This document shows, piece after piece, positions 18,846 to 28,238 of a stretch of 64,000 nt of DNA; the first letter of the stretch is position 1, and each line of letters opens with the position of its first letter. The translations under genes and the position numbers were made by a program. The notes beneath the pieces were generated by a model. That model saw only the letters and a list, made by a program, of their open reading frames with translations, did not search any database and had not been told where the DNA came from. The DNA comes from Arthrobacter sp. MN05-02 (GTDB lineage: Bacteria; Actinomycetota; Actinomycetes; Actinomycetales; Micrococcaceae), in contig AP018697.1 in assembly GCA_004001285.1 (NCBI GenBank), forward strand, positions 620,001-684,000, written 5' to 3'.

Positions 18846-20276
18846 ATGAGCGGTGGAACGGGGAACAGCACCAGCGGCCGGAGGGACGCCGACGGCGACC
18901 AGCGGCAGCGCAGGTACCTGCGCCGGGTGACGTGGGTGGCCACCCTCGGCGGCCTGCTGTTCGGCTTCGACACCGGCGTCATCAACGGCGCCCTGCCGTT
19001 CATGGTGGAGGACCTGCGCCTCACCGCCGTCACCGAGGGGCTCGTCGCGAGCTCGCTGGTCTTCGGGGCGGCCTTCGGTGCCCTCGCCGGGGGCAGGCTC
19101 GCCGACGCCCATGGCCGGAAGAGGACGATCCTGGTGCTCGCGGTCGTCTTCCTGGTCGGGACCATCGGGACGGCCCTGGCCCCCGATGTGACCGTGATGG
19201 TCGTCTCGCGGCTCGTCCTGGGGCTGGCCGTGGGCGGCGCGTCCGTGCTGGTGCCGATCTTCCTCGCCGAGCTGTCGCCGGCCGCCCGGCGCGGCCAGGT
19301 GGTGACGCGGAACGAACTGATGATCGTGACCGGGCAGCTGATCGCCTTCAGCACCAGCGCCTTCCTCGGCACCGTGTTCGGGGACAGCTCCGGGATCTGG
19401 CGGTGGATGCTCGTCCTGGCGACCCTCCCGGCCATCGGTCTGTGGATCGGGATGCACTTCGTGCCGGAGAGCCCCCGCTGGCTCGCCGCCCACGGCGCCT
19501 TCGGCGTCGCGCTGCGCGTCCTGCAGCGGCTGCGGCCGGAGACGGACGCGCGCCGGGAGTACGAGGAGGTCAGGTCGACGGCTGTCGAGGACCGCGAGCG
19601 CGGGACCTCGGGCTTCCGGGACCTGCGGAAGCCCTGGCTCCGCCGGATCTTCCTCGTGGGTCTCGGGCTGGCCGTCATCCAGCAGATCACCGGCGTCAAC
19701 TCGATCATGTACTACGGGACGCAGATCCTCGTCGTCGCGGGGTTCGGGACGCAGGCCGCCCTGACCGCGAACATCGCGAACGGCATCATCTCGGTCGCCG
19801 CAACCTTCGTGGGGATCTGGCTGCTGGGCAGGGTGGGCCGCCGGCCCATGCTGCTGGTGGGCCAGATCGGCACGACGTCGGCCCTGCTCGCCATCGGGCT
19901 CGTCTCGCTGCTCGTGCCGGAGGGCACCGCGCGCGGGTTCCTCGTCCTCGCCCTGACCGTCACGTTCCTGGCCTTCCAGCAGGGCGCCATCTCCCCGGTG
20001 ACCTGGCTGATGCTCTCCGAGATCTTCCCCATGCGCCTGCGCGGACTCGGGATGGGTGCGGCCGTCTTCGTCCTCTGGATGGTCAATTTCGCCGTGAGCC
20101 TCAGCTTCCCGATCCTCATGGCCGCGATCACGATCTCCAACACGTTCTTCGTGTTCGTGGTCCTCGGCGTCGCGGCGATCCTCTTCGCACGCCGCTACAT
20201 CCCGGAGACGAGGGGGAGGAGTCTCGAGGAACTCGAACACGAGTTCAAGTCGGCTGCCGGGGGTCCTGTCCGGTAG
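18846..20276 (+). CDS. MFS sugar transporter (sugar porter family)
   Basis: 476-residue, 12-helix major facilitator of the sugar/H+ symporter group. Family marks are GGLLFGFDTGVINGAL in helix 1, the loop motif GGRLADAHGRKRT, VPESPRWLAAHG after helix 6, QQITGVNSIMYYG in helix 7, GRVGRRPMLL, and the C-terminal YIPETRGRSLEELE. These match XylE/GalP/IolT-like porters; the sugar or polyol is not predictable. I chose the ATG at 18846, close upstream of the conserved core; an in-frame GTG at 18720 would add 42 low-complexity residues. It stands alone between sucCD and the alcohol dehydrogenase. Confidence 0.9.
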   Translation: MSGGTGNSTSGRRDADGDQRQRRYLRRVTWVATLGGLLFGFDTGVINGALPFMVEDLRLTAVTEGLVASSLVFGAAFGALAGGRLADAHGRKRTILVLAVVFLVGTIGTALAPDVTVMVVSRLVLGLAVGGASVLVPIFLAELSPAARRGQVVTRNELMIVTGQLIAFSTSAFLGTVFGDSSGIWRWMLVLATLPAIGLWIGMHFVPESPRWLAAHGAFGVALRVLQRLRPETDARREYEEVRSTAVEDRERGTSGFRDLRKPWLRRIFLVGLGLAVIQQITGVNSIMYYGTQILVVAGFGTQAALTANIANGIISVAATFVGIWLLGRVGRRPMLLVGQIGTTSALLAIGLVSLLVPEGTARGFLVLALTVTFLAFQQGAISPVTWLMLSEIFPMRLRGLGMGAAVFVLWMVNFAVSLSFPILMAAITISNTFFVFVVLGVAAILFARRYIPETRGRSLEELEHEFKSAAGGPVR

Positions 20277-20351
20277 GGCGACGGGCGCCTGCGCTTGTAG
20301 GGTGGCGAAGGGGAACCATCGATCGCGTTCCGCAAGCTTCTAGGAGATTTC

Positions 20352-21407
20352 ATGCGCGCCACCATCATCCACGGACCGGGCGACATCCGCCTCGAGGACC
20401 GGGACTATCCGAGCATCGTCCGTCCCACCGACGCCGTCGTGCGGGTCACCGCCTCCTGCGTCTGCGGGTCGGACCTGTGGCCCTACCGCGGTGTCCGCCC
20501 GACCAAGGAACCCAAGGCGATCGGCCACGAGTTCGTGGGCGTCGTGGAGTCCGTCGGCGACGACGTCCGGGACCTCGCGGTCGGCGACTTCGTGATCGCC
20601 CCCTTCGTGGACAGCTGCGGGACCTGCCCGCCGTGCCGCGACGGCGTCACGGTCGCCTGCGAGCACCTTGTGGGCTGGGGCAGCACGGACGAGCACGGGG
20701 ACTTCGTGCAGGGCGGGCAGGGCGAGGCCGTGCGGGTCCCCCAGGCCGACGGGACGCTCCGCAAGGTCGAGGGCGTGTCGGAGCCCGACGCCGCCCTGAC
20801 CGCGAGCCTCCTCACGCTCTCCGACGTCATGTCGACCGGCCATCACGCGGCGGTCTCCGCGAACGTGGGCCCGGGCAGCACGGTCGTCGTCGTGGGCGAC
20901 GGCGCCGTGGGCCTGTGCGGTGTTCTCGCCGCCCGCCGCCTGGGTGCGGAGCGCATCATCGCGATGTCCCGGCACGAGGACCGCCAGGCGCTCGCCCGCG
21001 AATTCGGCGCGACCGACATCGTCGCGGAGCGCGGCGACGCGGGCGTCGAGAAGGTACGGGAACTGCTCGGGGGAGTCCTCGCGGACTCGGTCCTGGAGTG
21101 CGTGGGCACCAAGGAGTCCATGGACCAGGCGCTGCGCAGCACCCGGCCGGGCGGACACCTCGGATTCGTCGGGGTTCCCGCGGGCGGACCAGAGCTGCCG
21201 ATCAGCTACCTGTTCGCGAAGAACATCACGGTGGGCGGAGGCATGGCCCCCGCGCACACCTACATCCCCGAACTCCTCGAGGACGTCCTCGACGGGACGA
21301 TCGACCCGGGCAGGGTGTTCGACGTCGAGATGCCGCTGGAGGACGTCGCCGAGGCGTACAGGGCGATGGACGAGCGCCGCGCCATCAAGGTGCTGCTCAA
21401 GCCCTGA
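20352..21407 (+). CDS. Zinc-dependent alcohol dehydrogenase family protein
   Basis: 351-residue medium-chain dehydrogenase. Catalytic zinc residues are in CVCGSD and IGHEFVG. The structural zinc lobe has four cysteines in SCGTCPPCRDGVTVAC. The NAD(P) Rossmann fold is at VVVVGDGAVGLCGVLAARRLG. It resembles Zn-dependent dehydrogenases often labelled IMP- or glutathione-like in actinobacteria, but the substrate is unknown. AGGAGATTTC precedes the ATG. It ends at a very long terminator hairpin, so it is probably monocistronic. Confidence 0.9.
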   Translation: MRATIIHGPGDIRLEDRDYPSIVRPTDAVVRVTASCVCGSDLWPYRGVRPTKEPKAIGHEFVGVVESVGDDVRDLAVGDFVIAPFVDSCGTCPPCRDGVTVACEHLVGWGSTDEHGDFVQGGQGEAVRVPQADGTLRKVEGVSEPDAALTASLLTLSDVMSTGHHAAVSANVGPGSTVVVVGDGAVGLCGVLAARRLGAERIIAMSRHEDRQALAREFGATDIVAERGDAGVEKVRELLGGVLADSVLECVGTKESMDQALRSTRPGGHLGFVGVPAGGPELPISYLFAKNITVGGGMAPAHTYIPELLEDVLDGTIDPGRVFDVEMPLEDVAEAYRAMDERRAIKVLLKP

Positions 21408-21413
21408 CCGGCC

Positions 21414-21461
21414 CACGACGACGCAGGGCCCCTCCCTCCGGAGGGGCCCTGCGTCGTCGTG
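21414..21461 (+). terminator. Very long terminator hairpin after alcohol dehydrogenase
   Basis: A 22-bp perfect inverted repeat, left arm 21414-21435 and right arm 21440-21461, with a four-base CTCC loop. The core is GCAGGGCCCCTCC/GGAGGGGCCCTGC. It lies seven bases after the stop codon. Confidence 0.85.
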
Positions 21462-21498
21462 CCACCGATGCGACCGGCCGGCGGGCAGAATGGAGGGC

Positions 21499-21963
21499 AT
21501 GACGACACCCGGCACGGACTCCGCCTACCTCATCACCCGCGAGCGGCTCATCGCGGCTCCCGCCGAGACCATCTTCGAGGTCCTCGCACAGCCGTCCCTC
21601 CACAGCGTGATCGACGGGTCCGGGACCGTGCGGGGCGAGCAGCCCCACGGTCCCGCGCGGCTGTCACCGGGAGCGCGGTTCGGCATGGAGATGAGGATCG
21701 GAGCCCCCTACAGGATCCTCAACCGCGTGGTCGAGTTCGAGGAGGGCCGCCGGATCGCCTGGCGCCACTTCTCGGCCCACGTCTGGCGCTACACGCTCGA
21801 ACCCCGCGGGGATTCCACGCTCGTGCGCGAGCAGTGGGACGGGCGTGCCGTGCCGTGGCGGATCGTCTTCCGGCTCGCGGGGTTCACCCGCCGCCACCCG
21901 GCCAGCATCGAGGCTACGCTGGCCAAGCTCGAGGAGTACGTGCTGCGGGGGCGCGGAGCCTAG
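21499..21963 (+). CDS. SRPBCC family protein (polyketide cyclase/START-like)
   Basis: About 154 residues with the helix-grip pattern of the SRPBCC superfamily: a first strand TRERLIAAPAETIFEVLAQP, middle RILNRVVEFEEGRRIAWRHF, and a final long helix SIEATLAKLEEYVLRG. Such proteins bind hydrophobic ligands in a deep pocket; the ligand is unknown. An alternative ATG nine bases upstream (21490) would add three residues. GGAGG lies between the two candidates. Its stop and that of the converging VIT gene share the four bases CTAG. Confidence 0.8.
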   Translation: MTTPGTDSAYLITRERLIAAPAETIFEVLAQPSLHSVIDGSGTVRGEQPHGPARLSPGARFGMEMRIGAPYRILNRVVEFEEGRRIAWRHFSAHVWRYTLEPRGDSTLVREQWDGRAVPWRIVFRLAGFTRRHPASIEATLAKLEEYVLRGRGA

Positions 21964-23057
21964 GCCACCGAGGTGCCGAAGAGCAGGCCCAGCAGGTAGG
22001 TCGTGGCGGCGGCGCCGAGTCCGATCGCCAGTTGCCGCAGCGCCAGCCGCAGGGGGGACGCGCCGGACAGGAGGCCGACGACGGCGCCGGTCGCCAGCAG
22101 GGCCAGCCCCACCAGGACGCAGGCGACGACGACGGCCGTCAAGCCGTCGAGGCCCATCAGGTACGGGAGGACCGGGATGATGGCGCCGGAGGCGAAGAAG
22201 CAGAAGCTCGAGGCGGCGGCGCCCAGTCCGGTGCCGACGGTCTCGTGCTCGTCCGCGGCGCCGTCCTCCTCGGGCTGCAGTGAGAAGCTCGGATCGCAGT
22301 CGCAGCTGTACAGGCCCAGCCGCTCGCCCGCCCGGTGCTCCGCGGCCGCCGGCGTCATGCCCCGCGCCCGGTAGACCAGCACCAGCTCGTTCGCGGCGAT
22401 GTCCAGTTCCTTCGCCGCCGTCAGGGTGATCTGCGTGGGGCGGGTCGCGGACAGCAGCTCCCGCTGCGACCGGACGGAGACGTACTCGCCGGCGCCCATC
22501 GACAGGGCGCCGGCCAGCAGCCCGGCCAGTCCGCTGAACAGGATGAAGGACGTGGAGACGCCCGTGGCGCCGATACCCATGATCAGTGCGAGGTTGCTGA
22601 CCAGCCCGTCGTTCGCGCCGAACACCGCTGCCCGGAAGTTCCCGGACAGCCGGTTGCGGCCGCGAGTTGCAAGGCCGCGCACCACCTCCTCGTGGATCTG
22701 CTCGTCGGCCACCATGGCGCTCGTCGCGGAGGGATCCGAGGCGTAGGGGGAGCGGCTCTCGGCACGCTGGGCGAGCGCGAGGACGAAGACGGACCCGAAG
22801 CGGCGCGCGAGCACCCCGAGGATCCGGTTGCGCAGGGACGGGCGCAGGGGCCGTCCGACGTCGTTGCCGAGCAGGGCGAGCCAGTGCGCCTCATGGCGGC
22901 CCTCGGCCTCGGCGAGGCCGAGGAGGATCTCACGCTCCTCGCCGGTCCGCCGGCGCGCCAGGTCGCGGTAGGTGGCGGCCTCGCCGCGCTCATCGGCGAG
23001 GTACTGGCGCCAACGCTTGATGTCGTTCCGGGAAGGGCTCTGTTCAGGGGATGTCAC
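21960..23057 (-). CDS. VIT1/CCC1 family iron/manganese transporter with ferritin-like domain
   Basis: 365 residues. An N-terminal ferritin-like four-helix region (about 10-150: RWRQYLADERGEAATYRDLA, EAEGRHEAHWLALLG, DEQIHEEVVRGL) supplies Glu/His metal sites. The C-terminal part is a VIT1/CCC1 transporter with five membrane segments, including the NFRAAVFGANDGLVSNLALI signature and the ALSMGAGEYVSVRSQRE metal-entry helix. It probably exports or detoxifies Fe2+/Mn2+. I chose the GTG at 23057, preceded by CCGGAG, because the extra 55 residues upstream are arginine/proline-rich and unlike the family. The regulator at 1158 is a plausible but unproven controller. Confidence 0.87.
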   Translation of the reverse strand: MTSPEQSPSRNDIKRWRQYLADERGEAATYRDLARRRTGEEREILLGLAEAEGRHEAHWLALLGNDVGRPLRPSLRNRILGVLARRFGSVFVLALAQRAESRSPYASDPSATSAMVADEQIHEEVVRGLATRGRNRLSGNFRAAVFGANDGLVSNLALIMGIGATGVSTSFILFSGLAGLLAGALSMGAGEYVSVRSQRELLSATRPTQITLTAAKELDIAANELVLVYRARGMTPAAAEHRAGERLGLYSCDCDPSFSLQPEEDGAADEHETVGTGLGAAASSFCFFASGAIIPVLPYLMGLDGLTAVVVACVLVGLALLATGAVVGLLSGASPLRLALRQLAIGLGAAATTYLLGLLFGTSVA

Positions 23058-23361
23058 GGATGCTCCGGTTGGTCGGGTGCACGCGCTCTCCAGCCGAAGA
23101 GGGGGCTCCGGCCGGGGATCGCAGATGCGTCGTTTCGGCCGAAGGTCTCGCTCGCCGGTCCGACGGACCGGTGGATTGCCGGGCACCATCGGTGCCAGTA
23201 TGTCGACAGGCCGCACGTCCACGGACGCGGAGCTACTCCCCTTCGACCCACCATCCTACCGGACCGGCGCCCGCCCCCCGGAGCGGTACGCCGCGGGCAG
23301 GGGCAGGTGCCCGAACCTCCCGACCCGCGATACAGTCGAACGGATAACAGGAAGCAGGCTT

Positions 23362-25092
23362 ATGGATCTGGCAGCCCGACCGTGGGTCGCGAGCTACGCG
23401 CCCGACGTGCCCCGTTCCTTCGACGTGCCCGACGGCACGCTGTCCGACCTGCTCGACGCCTCCGTGCGCACCTACCGCAGGGCAACCGCGCTGGAGTTCT
23501 TCGGAGCCGCGACCACATACGGCGGGCTGGGCGACGCCGTGGCGCGTGCCGCGGAAGGACTGCGGTCGCTCGGCGTCGCCGCGGGCGACCGCGTGGCGCT
23601 CGTCCTGCCGAACTGCCCCCAGCACATCATCTCGTTCTACGCCGTCCTGCGTCTCGGCGCGATCGTCGTCGAACACAACCCGCTCTACACCGACCGCGAA
23701 CTGCGGCACCAGTTCGAGGACCACGGGGCGACGGTGGCCATCGTATGGGACCGTGTGGTGCCCCGCGTCCAGCGGCTGCCCGCGGACATCCCGGTCGCCG
23801 CGATCGTGTCGGTGGACCTCGTCGCCGCGATGCCGGCATCGCGGCGGCTGGCCCTGAAGCTCCCCGTGCGACGTGCCCGGGAGGCGAAGGCGGCGCTCAC
23901 GACGACGGAGAGACCGACGGGTCCGCGGAAGGTCGTGGCATGGCGGGACCTGCTCCGCCACCGTCCCCTGCCCGGGAGGCATCCGCGCCCCGGCGCGGAG
24001 GACACGGCCGTCCTGCAGTACACGAGCGGGACCACGGGTGTTCCCAAGGGAGCCGTCCTCACGCACCGGAACCTGCTGGCCAACGCCGCGCAGGGCCGGG
24101 CCTGGGTGCCGGGCCTGCAGGCGGGCCGGGAGATCGTCTACGCCGTCCTGCCCATGTTCCACGCCTACGGGCTGACCCTGTGCCTGACCTTCGCCATGAG
24201 CATCGGTGCGAAGCTCGTCCTGTTCCCCCGGTTCGACGTCGGCCTGGTGCTCGACGCCGCCCGGACGAGCCCGCCCACCTTCCTGCCCGCCGTGCCGCCC
24301 ATCTACGAGCGGCTGGCCGCCGGTGCGGCGGAGCGCGGGACAGACCTGCGCAGCATCCGGTTCGCGATCTCCGGCGCCATGAACCTGCCGCAGTCCACCG
24401 TGGAGACATGGGAGGCGGCGACCGGGGGCTACCTGATCGAGGGTTACGGCCTGACGGAGACGTCTCCGGTGGCGGCGGGCAACCCGATCGGACCCACCCG
24501 GCGTCCGGGGACCGTCGGGGTGCCGTTCCCCGGCACCGATGTGCGCATCGTCGACCCCGACGACCCCACCCGGGACCGCGGGCCGGGCGAGGCGGGGGAG
24601 CTGCTCATCCGGGGGCCCCAGGTGTTCCAGGGCTACTGGCGCAGGCCCGACGAGACCCACGCGGCGCTGCTGGACGGCGGCTGGTTCCGCACCGGTGACA
24701 TCGTGCGGATGGACGAGGACGGCTTCCTGACGATCGTCGACCGGATCAAGGAACTCATCATCACCGGTGGCTTCAACGTGGCGCCCTCAGAAGTGGAGGA
24801 CGCGCTCCGGGCGCATGCGAGCGTGGCCGACGCCGCCGTCGTCGGGCTGCCTAGGGCCGGCGGCGGGGAAGACGTCGCCGCCGTCGTCGTCCTGGCACCC
24901 GGTGCGAGCCTCGACCTCGAGGCCCTCCGATCGCACTGCCGCGGCGCGCTCGCCGCCTACAAGGTCCCCCGCACCATCGTGCAGGCCGAGGACCTGCCCC
25001 GGTCCCTGATCGGCAAGGTCCTCCGGCGCGAGGTGCGTACCCGATTGCTCGACGATGGCCTCCGTGCCGAAGGAAAAGGTGACAGCCGATGA
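23362..25092 (+). CDS. Long-chain acyl-CoA ligase (AMP-binding)
   Basis: 576-residue ANL-superfamily ligase: ATP plus fatty acid gives acyl-AMP, then acyl-CoA. The P-loop is TSGTTGVPKGAVLTHRN, A4/A5 motifs are PMFHAYGL and IEGYGLTETSP, A7 is DGGWFRTGDI, A8 is DRIKELIITGGFNVAP, and the C-terminal catalytic lysine sits in RSLIGKVLRRE. All are intact, so it should be active; chain-length preference is not certain. AGGAAG precedes the ATG. The stop overlaps the AI-2E gene by four bases (ATGA), a coupled pair. Confidence 0.9.
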   Translation: MDLAARPWVASYAPDVPRSFDVPDGTLSDLLDASVRTYRRATALEFFGAATTYGGLGDAVARAAEGLRSLGVAAGDRVALVLPNCPQHIISFYAVLRLGAIVVEHNPLYTDRELRHQFEDHGATVAIVWDRVVPRVQRLPADIPVAAIVSVDLVAAMPASRRLALKLPVRRAREAKAALTTTERPTGPRKVVAWRDLLRHRPLPGRHPRPGAEDTAVLQYTSGTTGVPKGAVLTHRNLLANAAQGRAWVPGLQAGREIVYAVLPMFHAYGLTLCLTFAMSIGAKLVLFPRFDVGLVLDAARTSPPTFLPAVPPIYERLAAGAAERGTDLRSIRFAISGAMNLPQSTVETWEAATGGYLIEGYGLTETSPVAAGNPIGPTRRPGTVGVPFPGTDVRIVDPDDPTRDRGPGEAGELLIRGPQVFQGYWRRPDETHAALLDGGWFRTGDIVRMDEDGFLTIVDRIKELIITGGFNVAPSEVEDALRAHASVADAAVVGLPRAGGGEDVAAVVVLAPGASLDLEALRSHCRGALAAYKVPRTIVQAEDLPRSLIGKVLRREVRTRLLDDGLRAEGKGDSR

Positions 25093-26408
25093 CTCCATCC
25101 ACAGAAGCGCGGGCGGGAACGTCCGCCCCGAAGGGCCCCTGGCGTGACAGCCTCGGCAACGCCAGCATCCGGGCGGCGCAGGTGCTCCTGCTCCTGGTGC
25201 TCGCCGTGGTGGCCGTCTATGCACTGGTCCAGGTGCGACTCGTGGTGATCCCGATGCTGCTGGCACTCATCCTGGCAGCCGCGATCGGTCCGTTCGTGAA
25301 CTGGCTGCGGCGCAAGGGCTGGGGGCCGACGGTCGCCACGACGGTCTCCTTCCTCCTGCTCCTGCTCGTCTTCGGCGGGCTCATCACGGGCATCGTGTTC
25401 GCCGTGGTGGGACAGGCGGGCGAACTCGTCTCCAGCGCCACCGAGGAATTCGACAAGCTCTATGCATTTGCGCAGAACGGCCCCATCCCGATCGACGACG
25501 GGCAGATCCAGCAGGCCCGGGACTGGGCGGTCGACTTCGCGACGAGCAGCACCGCGGGTGCCGGCGCCATCTCCGGCCTCAGTGCGGCGGGCAACTTCAG
25601 CGCCGGGGCGCTGCTCATGGTGGTCATCCTGTTCTTCTTCCTCAAGGACGGGGAGAAGATCTGGGCCTTCCTGCTGCGGGCCTTCAAGGGCAAGCGCCTC
25701 GTCAAGGCCCGCCGTGTCGGCTACAGCAGCATGGCGGTCCTCGGCGGCTACGTCCGCGGAACCGCGATCGTGGCCCTGGTCGACTCTGTCTTCATCGGTC
25801 TCGCACTGTTCGTCCTCGGCGTCCCGCTCGCCTTGCCGCTGGCCGCGATCGTCTTCATCGGCGCGTTCATCCCGCTGGTCGGGGCGACGCTGGCGGGTGT
25901 CCTCGCCGCCCTGATCGCCCTCGTGGCCAACGGCCCGTTCGTGGCGCTGATGGTCATCATCGCCGTGGTCGTGGTGAACCAGCTCGAGGGGAACTTCCTG
26001 CAGCCCGTGGTCATGGGTCGCACCCTGCAGGTCCACGCCCTCGTCATCCTGATCGCGCTCACGGCCGGAACCATCCTTGCCGGCATCATCGGCGCCATCC
26101 TTTCCGTCCCCGTGGCCGCTGTCGGCTGGGCTGCGATCAAGGCCTGGAACCAGGAGAAGGACGACGAGATCACGGAGGCCGAGGTCGACGAGGCCGAGAA
26201 GCAGACGGCCCTCGACGAGACAGGTCACGGCCTGAGCAGCACGCCCAAGGAGGAGCAGGGAGCCAAGGTGGCCGCCGCGGGCATCGCCGCGGAGGAGGCC
26301 GAGGAGCGGCCGGGCACGCAGGAGCGCAAGGTCGATCCGTCCGCGGGCGGTTCGGCCGCCGGTGGCTCCGACGGGGGCCGGGGCGGATCCTCGACGGCAG
26401 GTCGCTGA
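25089..26408 (+). CDS. AI-2E family transporter (PerM/YdiK-like)
   Basis: 439-residue membrane protein of the AI-2E exporter superfamily with about eight helices: pairs at residues about 25-75, 85-110, then a cluster from about 170 to 345 (VILFFFLKDG, GYVRGTAIVALVDS, LPLAAIVFIGAFIPLVGATL, VVNQLEGNFLQPVVMGR). The last motif, ending in PVVMGR, is the best family signature. Residues after 350 are a charged, Glu/Ala/Gly-rich cytoplasmic tail. Members export autoinducer-2 in some bacteria or act as Na+/H+ antiporters in others, so function is not assigned. Coupled to the acyl-CoA ligase. Confidence 0.88.
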   Translation: MTPSTEARAGTSAPKGPWRDSLGNASIRAAQVLLLLVLAVVAVYALVQVRLVVIPMLLALILAAAIGPFVNWLRRKGWGPTVATTVSFLLLLLVFGGLITGIVFAVVGQAGELVSSATEEFDKLYAFAQNGPIPIDDGQIQQARDWAVDFATSSTAGAGAISGLSAAGNFSAGALLMVVILFFFLKDGEKIWAFLLRAFKGKRLVKARRVGYSSMAVLGGYVRGTAIVALVDSVFIGLALFVLGVPLALPLAAIVFIGAFIPLVGATLAGVLAALIALVANGPFVALMVIIAVVVVNQLEGNFLQPVVMGRTLQVHALVILIALTAGTILAGIIGAILSVPVAAVGWAAIKAWNQEKDDEITEAEVDEAEKQTALDETGHGLSSTPKEEQGAKVAAAGIAAEEAEERPGTQERKVDPSAGGSAAGGSDGGRGGSSTAGR

Positions 26409-26493
26409 CCACCCGTCCCGCACCTGCCGGCGACGGCTGCGGCGCGGTCGTCCGCACGCACCCGCTGCTGTGCGGAGGATGGCTCGTAGGAGG

Positions 26494-26529
26494 CAGGAGG
26501 GCTCCCGGCGCATGCCGGGAGCCCTCCTG
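26494..26529. terminator. Bidirectional terminator between AI-2E gene and symporter
   Basis: Perfect 16-bp stem CAGGAGGGCTCCCGGC / GCCGGGAGCCCTCCTG with a GCAT loop, in the convergent gap. It can serve both strands. Confidence 0.82.
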
Positions 26530-26573
26530 CGTGCTGCCGTGTCGCCCGGTTCCGGCGTCTGGTCGTCCTCTGG

Positions 26574-28070
26574 TCAGTGGGCGACGCCGATCGGGGCATC
26601 GTCGGGCACCTGTCCGGCGACCCGACGGTCCCAGGCCTCCATCACCTCGGGTGCGGTGGGGCGGGTGAGGAACGAGACGACGACGTACACCAGCGCCGAC
26701 ACGGCCAGGCCGTAGTAGATCGGCTCGTTGGCGTAGATGCCGTCGTACTGGTTCTCGGCCGTGATCTCGAGGTAGGCCATGACGCCGAGGGTCACGAGCG
26801 TGCCCGCCGCCATGGAGGCGCCCGCGCCGATCCCGTTGCCTCGGCGCCAGACGAGGCCGCCCAGGATCGACACCAGGAGTCCGCCGACGAGGATGTCGTA
26901 CGCGATCGTCAGCGCCGCCACCACGTCCTGGACGATCACGGCCAGGGCGATCGTGACGATGCCGAGGCCGAGCACCCACCAGCGGCTCGAGCGGACATCG
27001 TGCTCCGACGCCGCCCGCTCCTCCGAGCCCCTGCCGAACCATCCGGCGACGAACGGCACGACGTCGGTCCGGGCGACGGTGGCGGCCGCGATCAGCGCAC
27101 CGGATGCCGTCGACATCATGGCGGCGACGGCCGCGGCGAGGACGAGTCCGCCGATGCCGAGGGGCAGGACGTTCAGGGCGATGTCCGCGTAGACGTCGTC
27201 ACGCGACTCGATCGCCGGCAGGATGACACTGGCGCTCATGCCGATGACGGCTCCTGCGACGCCGTAGAGGATGCAGTAGATCCCTGCGGCGGAGCCGCCC
27301 CACCGGGCGATCCCCGGCGTCCGCGACGTGAAGACGCGCTGCCAGATGTCCTGGCCGATCAGCAGTCCGAGGGTGTAGACCACGAAGTACGTGATGATGC
27401 TCTGGGCGCCGATGCCGGTGATGCTGAAGAACTCGTCCCCGGCGCGCTCGGCGATCCCGGGGAAGCCCCCGGCAGCGGCCAGCGAGAAGGGCAGCATCAG
27501 GGCGAAGACGCCGATGGTCTTGATGATGAACTGCGCCATGTCGGCGAGGGTGATCGACCACATGCCGCCGATCGTCGAGTAGATCAGCACGATCACGCCG
27601 CCGACGGCGATGGAGAGCGCACGGTCCCACCCGAAGAGCACCACGAAGATGGTGGCGTAGGCGCCTGTCGACGTGGCACAGAGCATGAGGGTGTAGGCGA
27701 GCATCACGATGCCCGAGACCCGGGTGGCGCGGTGCCCGTAGCGCAGCGTGAGCATCTGCGAGACCGTGTAGATCTTCAGTTTCTGGATGGTGGGGGCGAA
27801 CAGCAGGCTGAGCAGCAGGACGCCGGTGCCGATGGCCACCACGAGCCACATCCCGGAGATGCCGTACTGGTAGCCGAGGCCCACGCCTCCGACGGTGGAT
27901 GCCCCGCCGAGCACCACGGCGGCCATGGTCCCCGTGTAGAGGAACGGTCCGAGGCGGCGCCCGGCCACGAGGTAGTCGCTCGCATTGCGGGTGCGGGACT
28001 TGCCCCACCAGCCGAAGCCGAGCATCGCGACGAGGTAGGCCACCACGATGCCGATATTGAGTGCCTGCAT
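26574..28070 (-). CDS. Sodium:solute symporter (SSS family)
   Basis: 498 residues with about 13 membrane helices. Marks of the SSS family are NASDYLVAGRRLGPF near the N-terminus, VLGGASTVGGVGLGYQYG, VLIYSTIGGMWSITLADMAQ (the sodium-binding helix region) and ALLIGQDIWQRVFTSRT-like sequence. It imports an organic solute with Na+; the solute cannot be read from sequence. It is divergent from an XRE-cupin regulator with a palindrome between them, and near an arginase-type gene and a TPP decarboxylase, so a nitrogenous compound such as an amino acid or guanidino acid is my best guess. Confidence 0.9.
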   Translation of the reverse strand: MQALNIGIVVAYLVAMLGFGWWGKSRTRNASDYLVAGRRLGPFLYTGTMAAVVLGGASTVGGVGLGYQYGISGMWLVVAIGTGVLLLSLLFAPTIQKLKIYTVSQMLTLRYGHRATRVSGIVMLAYTLMLCATSTGAYATIFVVLFGWDRALSIAVGGVIVLIYSTIGGMWSITLADMAQFIIKTIGVFALMLPFSLAAAGGFPGIAERAGDEFFSITGIGAQSIITYFVVYTLGLLIGQDIWQRVFTSRTPGIARWGGSAAGIYCILYGVAGAVIGMSASVILPAIESRDDVYADIALNVLPLGIGGLVLAAAVAAMMSTASGALIAAATVARTDVVPFVAGWFGRGSEERAASEHDVRSSRWWVLGLGIVTIALAVIVQDVVAALTIAYDILVGGLLVSILGGLVWRRGNGIGAGASMAAGTLVTLGVMAYLEITAENQYDGIYANEPIYYGLAVSALVYVVVSFLTRPTAPEVMEAWDRRVAGQVPDDAPIGVAH

Positions 28071-28134
28071 GGGAAGTCCTTCGGGTCGGAGTCCTGTGGG
28101 TGCCCTATGGGCAACTATTGTTGACCAGTAAGCT

Positions 28135-28147
28135 ACTCGTGACGAGT
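28135..28147. promoter_or_regulatory. Candidate operator palindrome between symporter and XRE regulator
   Basis: ACTCGT-G-ACGAGT, a perfect inverted repeat. On the minus strand it falls between a TTGACG-like -35 and a TAGCTT-like -10 for the symporter, the position of a repressor site. The likely binder is the adjacent XRE-cupin regulator. This is positional inference. Confidence 0.5.
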
Positions 28148-28238
28148 GTCACGCGTCAATCATGGCAAGCTCGTAGGACACCCGGAGAGCCACGCCGGAA
28201 CGGACGGGTTTCCCGGTTCATCGGAGGAGAGGACGAGC

